A stretch of 64,000 nucleotides of DNA from Allacma fusca (lineage: Eukaryota; Arthropoda; Collembola; Symphypleona; Sminthuridae). A model generated the notes under the pieces. The model was not told the origin of the DNA. It ran no database searches and saw nothing but the letters and a program-made list of their open reading frames with translations. A program made the translations under genes and the position numbers. Location: positions 37,001,067 through 37,065,066 of the forward strand of contig OX359245.1 in assembly GCA_947179485.1 (NCBI GenBank). Direction: 5' to 3'. Shown here piece after piece: positions 44,604-55,439 of this stretch (positions are counted from its first letter, which is position 1; every line of letters begins with the position of its first letter).

Positions 44604-44970
44604 ATATCGTCGCTGAAGAGGCAAAATGGACTACATGCATTTTCGATTAAAATCAAAATGGTCTACATGCAGTTTTACTAAATGCAAAATGGAATAGATG
44701 CATCAAGTTTTAAAAGCAATATGGTCTACTTACAATTTCGTCTAAAAGCAAAATGGTCTTCATACAATTTCGCTTAAAAGCAGAATGTCCATTATGAAAT
44801 TATACACGCATGTATACCATTTTGCTTTTAGTGAAAACTGCATGTAGTTCATTTTGCTTTCAGGAAAGCTTGCAACTATTCCGTTTTGCCTTTAAGGAAA
44901 AATGTATGTAGACCATTTTGCTTCTAGTCGAAATTGCACTTAGTCCATTTTGCCTCTTCAGTGACGATAT
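44604..44970. mobile_element. Palindromic MITE of about 33-bp units
   Basis: The ends ATATCGTCGCTGAAGAGG and, inverted, ATATCGTCACTGAAGAGG pair over about 30 bases. The left half is about five direct units of the type GCAAAATGGTCTACATGCA plus TTTTACTAAAA. The right half is the same unit in inverse orientation (CCATTTTGCTTTTAG). The whole 367 bp could fold into one long hairpin. Target duplication is unclear, though GATAT borders both ends. Confidence 0.75.
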
Positions 44971-45418
44971 ATACTATACAATATGTAGTTTGAAAATAAA
45001 AAAACCATTTTCAACTACGAAAATTGTAGTAAACTTCATTTATGTTTTGCATTTGACTAGACACTGAAGAGATTTACATTGACAACTTTCATTTTGTACG
45101 GTCATACTTTAAAATTAGTAACATAAAATAATTAACAGCATATAATTTTTAAAAGTTAACAATTTAGCGAAAATATTAATAAACCTAATGCAACAAATCG
45201 AACAGGATTCTCGGCTACTATTTTGACGAAAAGCTATTTGAAGTCTAGTTCATTTCGTGAACAATTTAAGTGAATATTTGTGTGAGCATCTGCAAAATGA
45301 ATCAAAAATACATTTACGGATTGCAAATCCCAGTGGAGTACAATCGTGTCACAAGTTATCTTGAAGCAATTTCTTTCTGACGCCATTTATTTGAAACTAT
45401 GTGCAGTAATTTTCTTAA

Positions 45419-47611
45419 GGGATGTGCCACAAATGACGTCATCCCAAAAACTGGTGCATTACGACTGACTGACTGCATGATCATTCCTCGTCACAGCGAA
45501 GGCTGACTGTCTTTATATGACGTCATATGTGTATGTATACAACGGTATAGTATAATGACACAGGGTGCTTTATTCTTCAAAACTGCGCTCGTTTGCGAAA
45601 AATATTATTAATTGGCAACAATTAATCGGCTTTGTTTACCTCGTTTTTACCGTCGAGATTTTCTTATCAGCCATCGGTTATAACCGTAATAAAAGTAGGA
45701 GATTAACAATGAGGTCAAAGGTAATTTGAAGTGGGCCACTCATTTGGTTCATAATTTTTAGATTTATAACAAATACATTTTACATTCGAAAACAAATTTC
45801 ACCTGGATTTTTTTAAAAATCAACTTACGCCTGTTTGCACCTTACATCTTCATATAAACAAAATCACAAAGGGTCGAAGTCAGGTATTGCGCTAAACCAA
45901 GTGGGACAGAAAATGTAACTTGACAGGCAGAAGGACGTATTTGTAGGTTTTATTTAAAAGCATTTTTAATTAGAAAATTCGCTCAAATCGCACGAAGTAG
46001 GTATTCGTAACATCCAGTTAATGGCGAGTTTATTACCTCACACTACTGGAAGAATGTATACAAATGTGTGTTTATATGTGACATATACTTTTCCAAGGTT
46101 AGATGGAAGATCCGACCAACTTTGGGCTCGTATTTGATATTATCGGCCTGTTATAAGAACCATTACAGTTTTTCACAGTTTGGCAACTGGTGGCTGAGCC
46201 ATTTGCAGATGATGCAGGTATTAACATATATTTATATGTCACCATTTTGATTTCTTTCGGTGAAAAATCTATTCAACAGATGTTACAGTCAACTCTCGTT
46301 ATAAGGGAATCTCTGGGGACTGGGATATTTTGTCCCTTATAACAACTTTCCCTTATATGCATATAAGGGACAAATTCCCTTATAGTGTATGCTAGAAAAT
46401 AATTAGTTCTAATTTTTAATCTCTTTTTAATCATGCAGCATTAACTTGACCTTTTTAATTCATAGTTTTATTCAGGAGAAATTTCTAGAATAGAATGCCA
46501 CTTAAATAACTGTGCGCCGGTTGCTGGATTACCACACTGCCTAATTGTTTTCATATTTGAATCTATCGTCATATGGTTTTCTAATTTTTATCCTCGGATT
46601 TTCTAATACTATTCCCAGTTGAATTTGCCAAACTTTTAAGCCTAAATTTAAATGCCTACGATTTTGCGATCATTATAAAATATAAATATTTATTACAAGT
46701 TAAAGTAATTGCATATTGAATGTCACGCCGTACGAGCATTCAAAATTACGGAATCCGTGTGTATGGATTCCACTCCTCGTTTCATTCAAATCCATATTAT
46801 GGATTTGAATGAAACGAGGAAAGGTGCTGTATATAAATAGCTAACAGCTGTGATTGCATAACATGAGCACCGAGTGTGGTTACATGATTTAAGTCCATCA
46901 AAATCCCTTATAAGCACTATTTATCATTCCATGATACCCAGTATATGTTCCACTATAGCGAGTTTTCCCTTATAGAAATGTCCCTTATAAACACTTTTCT
47001 TAAGCATTGCATTGATGGGAGATCTGGCGGGGACGGACAAACTCGTCCCATATAGCAACTTTTCCCTTATAAAGCCCTCCCTTATAACTAGAGTTGACTG
47101 TATTTGTTAGAAGATCGGATCAGCCGTATGATGTGAGGAAATTTAAACAGAACATATGCACACAACTGATTATACATATTTCTCCGCAAGATGACGAAGT
47201 CGATATGTTTTGATCATAACTTTTAGTTGAGAAGTACCAAGATGCGTCAATAAATCACATTTAAAATTAAAATTATTATAGCACACTTTTAATTCACATG
47301 TACTTTAATTGTATTGGAATTGCCTGCTTAAAAAACTAACGTCAGTTACTTTGTCCCTTATATTACTTATCGATATAACTGTAACTTTGTGAATTAGGGA
47401 CAGTACTAATGACTTTGGATACTGAAGTCATTTTTTAAGCTTACCAATTCGCACGGGATTTTATGTAAGAATAACAAAGGGTCTGGGTTAAATAGGTGCA
47501 GAAAATGACGTCATGTTATAAAGAAGGGACTCACTGAGTACATCATATTAAATCATGCACGGACAATATGACTGACTGACTAAACGCATGACGTCATTTG
47601 TGGCATATCCC
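45419..47611. mobile_element. TTAA-flanked (piggyBac-like) non-autonomous element
   Basis: TTAA lies at both edges (45415-45418 and 47612-47615). The ends are inverted copies of GGGATRTGCCACAAATGACG, with looser inverted similarity for about 100 bp. Four TGACGTCA palindromes lie at 45434, 45518, 47506 and 47589, placed almost symmetrically at about 15 and 98-99 bases from each end. No transposase is present. A pogo/Tigger-like element (46286-47100) is nested inside. Confidence 0.7.
46286..47100. mobile_element. pogo/Tigger-like MITE, copy 2
   Basis: The 815-bp unit starts CAGTCAACTCTCGTTATAAG and ends with the inverse TAACTAGAGTTGACTG. TA flanks both sides (46284-46285 and 47101-47102). CCCTTATA and TATAAGGGA words fill the ends. 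A perfect hairpin with 23-base arms and a one-base loop lies at 46774-46820. No transposase frame. Confidence 0.75.
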
Positions 47612-47922
47612 TTAATAATTGGGACTTCAGAAGTTATTACATGACTCAACGTGTCACGAGAAATTCAAGTTTTCATATGTTTTTAAATATACTTGCAAAG
47701 TAATGAAGAATACTTTAAAGGAACAAACAGTAAAGTGGAACTAATATGTACGAATTCCAGTTTTTCAAAGCAGGTTTTGCAAACACTTAAATTTCACTAC
47801 AAAATTCGTATCACATTTTTCCTGGCCACTTGTACTTTAATAACTATCCCATTACTTAAAAAAGTTATTGAATTAGATCATCGTAGTCATCCCACCTAGT
47901 CTAAAAATTCCGTTCAACTAAT

Positions 47923-49974
47923 ATGGCCAAATTATTGAATATTTCTGAAAGGCTAGTAAAATTTGTTCTGTGTTTCGTCCTTATAAAATATAAAGTTGCC
48001 CTGACCTTCGAAATTCTTGACATTCAAATAAATCAGATAGTTTCGGAACTTAAAAACTGCATTTTGAACTTTGTTCAATTTGATAAGCCTTTAGACTACA
48101 GTCAAATTCAAGCTCCGTTTGTACTAGGAGTTTTTCAAAGTACTGAAAATGTTGCGGCACCATACTTTAGAACATCTTTTTTTGATGTATTACAAAACGC
48201 ACCTACTTTTAAGGAAAGAAGCTTACGATGCGTCGCAATTTTTGTGATTTTGTACTCCAAAAGGGGGCATCACGGAATGGACAAAAAAGAAAAACAAAAG
48301 AGTAGTCATATATTGAACTTCGAAGATTATACCATTCAAGCGGTTGGAAAAAGCATTCAAATATCGAAATTAATTACAATAATACATCAACCATCTTTGG
48401 TGACCGAGGATGTCTTCGCAATAATATCGAAAATAAAAAAATTTGCACCATTTTGTCCGATATTTACATTGTTTCCCAAGATTCACAGCGATATTTTGAT
48501 GGGTCACTACCATTTAGCCCCTAATTATGTTAAATATAACTTTAGCTGCTTTCCCCAGTATTGTCTCACAACCATGTTTTCCACATACGACGACGTAACG
48601 CGTCGTGGAAAAAAAATAATGTGGCTCATGTACAAGGGCAGTAATTATAAAACGACCTCCAACGATAAACGAAACTACGGCAGTCCATTTAACCGTGAAA
48701 ACGCACTTAATTTAATAAACACAACTGCAACGTTTCTATTCGATGATTTAGCCTTGAATCGCTCGCTCGATTTAGTAGGGTTTGACATACATCCGCCCTT
48801 GATTCTATTATCTTCAATGGATACTGCTGTATCGATATATATCATTAAAAATTCATTCGGGCTGGTTGAGTTTCCTATTTCTTACACAACCGCTAACAAT
48901 TTTATAACATCCGATGGCGTGTACGCCGTTACGCTTAAATATTCATTGTATTCTAACCCGTTTGATGTGATTACATGGGTATTTGTTGCCCTTACAGGGA
49001 TGACAGTAGCGTTGATTTTATACTTAAAAATTTGGATAGCAAAGCAGACATTACCAAAGTTACTATTATTCAATGCATTCATATCGGTGTTCATTCGTTT
49101 GTTCGACCAATATGATAAAACCACAGACGACATATCTGGTCGGAGCACATCAATATTTTGGGGCAAGTTTTTGACAACGTGGTATTTGACGGCAGTATTT
49201 TTGTCAAATGTGTACAAGGCATTTATGCACACTGACGCTATTCAAGGAAACAACTTTATCACCAAATGGACCTCCTTAGCCGAATTGCAAAACTTCACAT
49301 TATTCTACCCCACTGGTTTAACATTTTGGACAAATCGCTCACATACAGTATGCAAAAAAGCTCCCACTGATGAAAGGACTTGCTCACGTCAATGCTATTC
49401 TATAAGTCATTCTGCACTTCAGTGTTTGGATGATAATGACATCCTGTCTGAGTTTGGTATATCCGAAGATTCAATTATTTCTCACCGGTTTCAACCTTTC
49501 TGCAACGAAAATTTAGCAAATGTGATTGAGCAATACTTGACAGCTCCTAAAACTGCATTAGTTATACCGGCAACTGAATTTGTTCATTACTGGGATCGAG
49601 TGAGTGAGAAAATGCTGGAGAAAAAGTTACGTTTTGCACACAATCGGAAAAATTTAAATGACCCGATGTTTCGTAAACCTGTTACTTTACATATGCCAGG
49701 AAATTTTGATAAAACGTACAATTATGTTCCAAAACGCGTGAGAGTAATGTTGAGTGCCGGTTTATACAATTTTTGGGAGAAATGGGATAGCATACGGTTT
49801 CCGAATTGTTACGCTGGGTTCCGCGAGAAGGTTCCAGATTTGAATGTGGCAAGGGCGCTCTCGATGGACAGCTCGGTAATTCTGGCATTGTATGCTTTCT
49901 TATGGAGTTTATTAGCGTGCAGTATTATTCTGCTGGGGGAAATACTTTATCGTGAATTGTGCGCCAGATTTTAA
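47923..49974 (+). CDS. Divergent ionotropic receptor, family B
   Basis: An intronless 683-residue IR-type channel subunit, the shortest intact family B member. After an N-terminal hydrophobic segment it shows IVSELKNCILNFVQFDKPLD, RCVAIFVI and CFPQYCLTTMF (ectodomain cysteines). FITSDGVYAVTLKYSLYSNP precedes M1 at about 348-370. The pore segment is at about 379-396 (AFISVFIRLFDQ), after a short M1-pore linker, and M3 at about 412-440 (FLTTWYLTAVFLSNVYKAFM). The second lobe has KKAPTDERTCSRQC and FCNENLANVIEQYL...TALVIP, then M4 at about 649-677. Expected in sensory neuron membranes. The ligand is unknown. It is the first gene of the family B tandem array. Confidence 0.85.
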   Translation: MAKLLNISERLVKFVLCFVLIKYKVALTFEILDIQINQIVSELKNCILNFVQFDKPLDYSQIQAPFVLGVFQSTENVAAPYFRTSFFDVLQNAPTFKERSLRCVAIFVILYSKRGHHGMDKKEKQKSSHILNFEDYTIQAVGKSIQISKLITIIHQPSLVTEDVFAIISKIKKFAPFCPIFTLFPKIHSDILMGHYHLAPNYVKYNFSCFPQYCLTTMFSTYDDVTRRGKKIMWLMYKGSNYKTTSNDKRNYGSPFNRENALNLINTTATFLFDDLALNRSLDLVGFDIHPPLILLSSMDTAVSIYIIKNSFGLVEFPISYTTANNFITSDGVYAVTLKYSLYSNPFDVITWVFVALTGMTVALILYLKIWIAKQTLPKLLLFNAFISVFIRLFDQYDKTTDDISGRSTSIFWGKFLTTWYLTAVFLSNVYKAFMHTDAIQGNNFITKWTSLAELQNFTLFYPTGLTFWTNRSHTVCKKAPTDERTCSRQCYSISHSALQCLDDNDILSEFGISEDSIISHRFQPFCNENLANVIEQYLTAPKTALVIPATEFVHYWDRVSEKMLEKKLRFAHNRKNLNDPMFRKPVTLHMPGNFDKTYNYVPKRVRVMLSAGLYNFWEKWDSIRFPNCYAGFREKVPDLNVARALSMDSSVILALYAFLWSLLACSIILLGEILYRELCARF

Positions 49975-50786
49975 ACATTCGAAGAGCTCTGACATCTAAG
50001 AGATTTTTGATCTCTTTGATCAAAAATATGCGTCCTAAGTAAGCCACCAAAATTCTGTACCATGCAGGATTACAGAGCAAGGCTAGAAATCTAATGTAAT
50101 ACATTTTTATCATACATAGATATGTCTGTTTCAACTCCACCTGATTTAAGTAACACCTTTATCATTAAAATTATACTTTATTATTGCTCGTAAAATATTG
50201 TAATAAATTTTACATTCCTTTATTCGATTACTCCAATCAGACTATTTTAAAACAGGATATTTTTATTGATTTTTTTATTCATGTTAATTACAACGGCGGT
50301 AGTAACCAAATAATTGTTTTACTTCATTTTTAAAATAACTATTTCGAATTTTGGCCAGCTATATATTAATATATTTGATGCCTGGAATTTTCAAATAAAG
50401 AAAAGAATAGTTGAAAATTGAATGACCACAATCTAATGATTAAATTCACTAATTAACTGACTTATTGTGATTGGAAGTTTGAATTTCATTTTACTTTACA
50501 CATACATTTTTCACAATTTCATTTCTGTAAATTGGTTCAAACGAGTTCACAATTACCAAGAGGGATTGAATCACTTTACGAGACACTTGACTCACATGAG
50601 ACACAAATATACATAGCGATTTACTCTAAAACGAAATTGTAAAATCTACATACCTTTGGTAAATATTTTAGTAATGTCAACCCCAAGCCCTTTAATATGT
50701 CGGATTTGCGTATCATGCAGGAATGGTAAATCTGCTTGAACGTGCTACTAGAATTGCAAATTCAATCACAAAATATAATCCTAAAA
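49975..50786. other. Gene-free spacer between family B genes
   Basis: AT-rich spacer with no motif-bearing frame, no inverted-end element and no block shared with the family A upstream regions. Confidence 0.5.
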
Positions 50787-52367
50787 ATGTACAACATTGT
50801 TTCTTTGTTTTGCGTACTGCTCCTCAGCAAATCCTGATTATCCTTTAAAACTAGTAAAAACGTAAACTTAAATCTAATCATTTCAAAATTGAGTAACTGC
50901 ATAGTTGTTATTATTGAGGTAACACACCCAGCAGACTACAGTCTGCTCCAGACCCCTTTTGTATTACTCGTATTTACTGTTGGCAAAAATACTTTGAAAG
51001 AAATTTCAATTCAAAATCCATCATTTTATGATATTTCGAAGAATGCCCCCGTCTTTAAAGAAAAATATTTACGTTGTGTCTCCCACTTTTTTCTTACACA
51101 ACCTCATAACAAGTTAAATGAAACTGAACTCTTATCAGAGAAAAATAATTATTTACTGGAAAAAATTTTCAAAATTTCTTCACGTTATCCGAAGTACATT
51201 TACAATTTCGAAAATAATTGTCATTATTTCTGGAACAAAAGGGAGCACCGAATTACGTGACAATATATACAACCAACTGAAAAATCCTTGGGGAAGTCAA
51301 CAATACTTACTCATAATTTTCCTGTTTCCTAGAGTTACCGACAATCTTAACTTTTTTGGTTATTGCCGTATAAAGAAATATTTCCAAATACGGCGTAATT
51401 TCAGTTGTCTGGCGGACAAATGTCTTGAAACCATGTTTTTTACACAGGATAATGTAATAAATCACGGGGAAAATATTTATTGGTGGATTATGACGGAGGA
51501 AAAAGCTTTGAGATTTAGTTCATGCAAAATACACGGAAGTTCACTCAGTCGCTCCAATTCTTGCAGGCTTCACGAGACAACTGAAAATTTCTTAGTAGCT
51601 GATTCAAATACAAGCAAAATCTTAAGTTTTCTCACCCCAACCACTTCAATAATGGTAAAAGGAACCTATAAGCCAATAATTCAACACGATAATTTGGTAG
51701 GTTGCGCTGAGATCCCTTTTTCATACACAACCACTAAACATTTTATTACCTCTGACGGAGCCTTTGCCGTTACTATCGATTTTGTCCTTTACACTAATCC
51801 ATTTGATAGTCTGAGTGGGCTCTGCATCACCATTTCAGTTTTTAAGGTAGCACTTGTCATGTATTCAAAACTTTTAGAATCTAATTATAATTATCAAATT
51901 AAGGGGAATATTTTGTTGAGGTCGGATAAAATTGTTGCGCCGAATCGCAACGCACTTGCGTTGAAGTTAAAATCTCACGCGGGATATGTTACACTTGCTG
52001 TCAAACGATTGGGGGGAACTTTCTTGGACCAAAGCATATTAACCGGTAATGTGAGGTCACAGTTAAGGTCAATGTTCTGGAGACTATTTCTGACAGGTTG
52101 GTTTCTGTCCGCCCTTGTTCTCTCAATTGTTTATAATTCATTTATGAAAACAGATGTCATTAAAGGAAATGATTTTCAGACAAATTGGACCAGTTTGAAG
52201 GAGCTCCAGAATTTTACCCTATATTATCCGATAGGGAAAGAGTTCTTCGGAACTTCGCAACACAAGGAATGCAAACAAGACCCAGAAGAGCGAAGAACTT
52301 GTGGGAGAATTAGTCATTCCGCTCATATTTTTGAATGCGTTAATGAGCGGGAAAGATTATCCGTGAG

Positions 52368-53271
52368 CACTGCTGCCCTATTCTATTCCGACTTGAATAG
52401 GAAAATAGGAATTTGAATAGAATTGCCGACATTTATACAGAAATAAATCGAATAGAATTGAATAGCTCGATTTTTGAAACTCCCAGACTAGAATAGAATA
52501 GAATATGCACCTGATGCCAAGATTAGAATTGAATAGTAAAAACAGCGAAATTCATATTCAAATCTGAGCCTCTGAGAATGTCATAAACAAAAAAAATTAA
52601 CTAAAGCCCTTTAATTGCATGTGTAAAAATCATTGATACGCGATAATTTGAGGCTTCGAGTAGGGTGGCGTCAGCTACCGCCGTCAAAGTAGGACGAATT
52701 TTGAGTTTTTTTAAAATTTCATAATTTCTTTCAAAAAATTATAATATAAATTTCATTGAAATCGGTGCAGCGGTTTTTGAGATATCGTGCGGAAGGACAC
52801 ACACACGGACGCACAGACCAGGTTTTTTTACTAAAGGGCTGGCGCCACCCTAAAAACTAGAAATATATTTTGAGGGTAGGCATTAGCTTATTAATTCAGG
52901 CCTGTTAACTGCCAATTATTGAGTACAAAATAATTATTTTTCGCCCGTTAATTCTCTTCTGTCTGGAAGTGAATATCAGTTATTTTATAGCAAGTTATAA
53001 TTCAAGGACCTGGAAATTGGAATTGTGAAAGAAAATGTAGTTATATTTATACAGCGCGCTTTATCCACTAGTTTTCAGCGCGCGGTTTTTAATTGCTGAT
53101 GAATACAATTTGAATAGGAATAGAATAGGAATTATCTAATTTTGTTGGAATAGGAATAGACTTGAATAGCCTCGCCAAACCTTTAGCAGAATATAATAGG
53201 ACTTGAACATAAAAGACTTAGTTGTAAACAGAATAGAATAGAATAGAATTAAAACTTGGCGGGCAGCAGTG
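52368..53271. mobile_element. hAT-like element with GAATAG motif arrays
   Basis: Inverted ends CACTGCTGCCC. Exact 8-bp flanking repeat TCCGTGAG (52360-52367 and 53272-53279). Excision of the element and one repeat restores the IR reading RERLSVSNVSAW. Both end regions are degenerate GAATAGAATAGAAT / CTATTCTATTCC words. A GGGTGGCG element is nested at 52663-52850. No coding capacity. Confidence 0.85.
52663..52850. mobile_element. GGGTGGCG-terminal MITE-like element, short copy
   Basis: The 188-bp unit starts GGGTGGCGTCAGC and ends GGCTGGCGCCACCC, with TA on both sides (52661-52662 and 52851-52852). Its right part (TTTCATTGAAATCGGTGCAG and GTGCGGAAGGACACAC) matches the right part of the 8902-9433 copy, so it is an internally deleted relative. 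TACGCGATAATTTGAGGC lies just to its left, as in the long copy. Confidence 0.65.
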
Positions 53272-53797
53272 TCCGTGAGCAATGTTTCGGCGTGGTCAAT
53301 CCTTCCAAAACAATTTACTGCTTTTTGCAATGAAGAATTGGATTCAATAATTGAGGAGAAGCTTGCAAACCCTAAAACATAGCCTTGAAAACAGCTTTAG
53401 TATTTCCTTCAGATGAGTTTGTTTACTACTGGAGTCGAGTCAGTCAAAAAATGCGGGGAAAAAATTGAAATTCGCACATAACTGGAGAAATCGCAAGGAC
53501 TATCTCCTTCGTAGTCCAATATCCTTGTACGCAAGTGCATCTGTTGGTGGATATCTTCATGGAACACGTAGGATTAAGGTTATGTTCAGTGCGGGATTTT
53601 ACTCCATTTGGGAAAAATGGTACATTATAAGGTTTCCGAGGTGCTACTCAAATTTTTATCCGAATGTTTCAACTGAAACAACTGCAAGGGCGCTGTCTAT
53701 TGAAAGCTCAGTAGTTCTAGTGTTGAAGGCTTTTCTATGGAGCTTGTTATCTTGCGTAGTTGTGTTTACAACGGAAATTTTTTACCATAAATTTTAA

Positions 53798-55439
53798 CTT
53801 ATGTTTCAATGATAAATTCAATTAAATACTACAAAACTTTGTGTTTTAGAATGTATTGGTTTCTTTGCAGTAATTCTATAATAATACGTTGCCAATGCGT
53901 CGATGCAAATCCAAGAACAATCAAAACATGTAATAATTACTAAAAATGACGAATAAAAATTATAGTACGGTATTATAGGATTAAAAAATACCGATCATAA
54001 AAAAAATGCAAAAACACGAGAATGAAAATTGCCTGTTTCTAAATTAAATAAATATTGAAACATGGGAGCGTAAAGTACCAAGCAAAAAAATATCATATGC
54101 AAAATATAGTAAGTCGAGTATAGGTATGTATGTGTCTATGTGTTTAAGCAAGTATGCCTGTAAGAATTTAAGCATTTCGGTTCTTGGGATTCAATCGTTC
54201 GTTTTCTGCTCCTTTCTAAGCGGTACGGACTCAAAAAAATAATAATTGACCTCGAGTTAATACCTAAACGTTTATTTTTCTACATTTTCTAGTTAAAGCG
54301 TTTCTAGTTTGCTTATCCTAAGTTGCAAATATTTTAATATTAACATTTTGGTTATGAGAAATTCAAAATTACTGTAGCTCCAAGTTCGAAAACGATGGAA
54401 GAAAACAGATTCAAAGAATTGAATACGTTTGTAATTGCTTTTTTATCCAAGCCGTAGTGCTGTGGTAATTTTCTCATTTGTTCAAATGTCGCTCTTCTGA
54501 AGTGTGTAACATGACTTCGACGACGCATATGTTTTTGCAGCTAACAAAGTTATAATCTATGGAAAACTTCTGCAATCATTTTTATCTTTTTGCAAAAAAC
54601 GTTTGGTTCTATTATTTGATCACGCAATCAGCTTAAAACATTATATTAAAGCATACCCAAGAAACTGTATGGATTTTTGGCCTGATTGCATTTTGGTTAC
54701 ATGCGTTCAAACCCAGCCGTATAGCCAAACGGAAACATTAATCCCGACCGACTTCTTGAACTGACAGTGGCAAATTAAGATTGCCGTAGAAAATAAAAGT
54801 TATTTTCAACTTTATTTGCTGGTATATCTCCTTCCTCCATAGCTGAGACCCTTTTTGTCCTAATTTGAAAACCTTCCTACATCTTTGTATGTTGCTACTT
54901 ATTCTATTTTTAATGCACTATTCCCACATGCAAATATTCCCACGTCAAGTGAGACGTAATCGAATTTCTTGATGGTTTTATCATTATTTGTGTCATTGTC
55001 TAATGACTATTGGTTTTATTCATTGACTGCTGACTTTACCAGAGCACACAATCCAGCTCAAGTCTAATGTCCTTAAGAGTTTTCACAAACAGTTCTACAA
55101 TTATTTTATAGGATTCACTGCCTGTAAATCGCCGTTAAAAGATTGAGTGCTGATTCTATTGCTACCTCTAGTCTGACTCCAAGATAATAGGGACCAATAA
55201 AATTCTTTCTTTCATATGATCAAATATCGACAGTGCAGCATATCCTTTCTCATCACTTTATTTTATTAAAAACTTGCATGCTCACCTCGACAAAATTACC
55301 CTTATGCAGATATGTACATATTAGAGATTATGTTTAGCGCTGCTGTCTTTTAAGATTCAACTTCTTGCATACAGAAACGATGACTACAAACATAATAACA
55401 AAATAGCCTCCCTCAAAACTTCAAAATCGACTCTTTAAA
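53798..55439. other. Gene-free spacer between family B genes
   Basis: No supported gene. At about 55185-55210 GATAATAGGGACCAATAAAA resembles the 3' end of the retroposon fragment at 7813-7869 and may be a second truncated copy. Otherwise nothing is recognised. Confidence 0.45.

Larger units (their letters stand above)
50787..53797 (+). pseudogene. Family B IR pseudogene, five or more lesions
   Basis: A start ATG at 50787 opens a signal-like MYNIVSLFCVLLLSKS, stopped at once by TGA (50835-50837). Lesions in order: this stop; a frameshift near 51200; a hAT-like insertion at 52368-53271 with its TCCGTGAG target; a 14-base insertion giving a TAG at 53380; and a missing base near 53460. Between them are clear family B landmarks: HPADYSLLQTPFVL, SYTTTKHFITSDG, FYTNPFD-like FVLYTNPFD, TFLDQSI in the pore, LTGWFLSALVLSIVYNSFM in M3, FCNEELDSIIEEKL and a final M4. 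It is dead, although several lesions look young. Confidence 0.85.
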
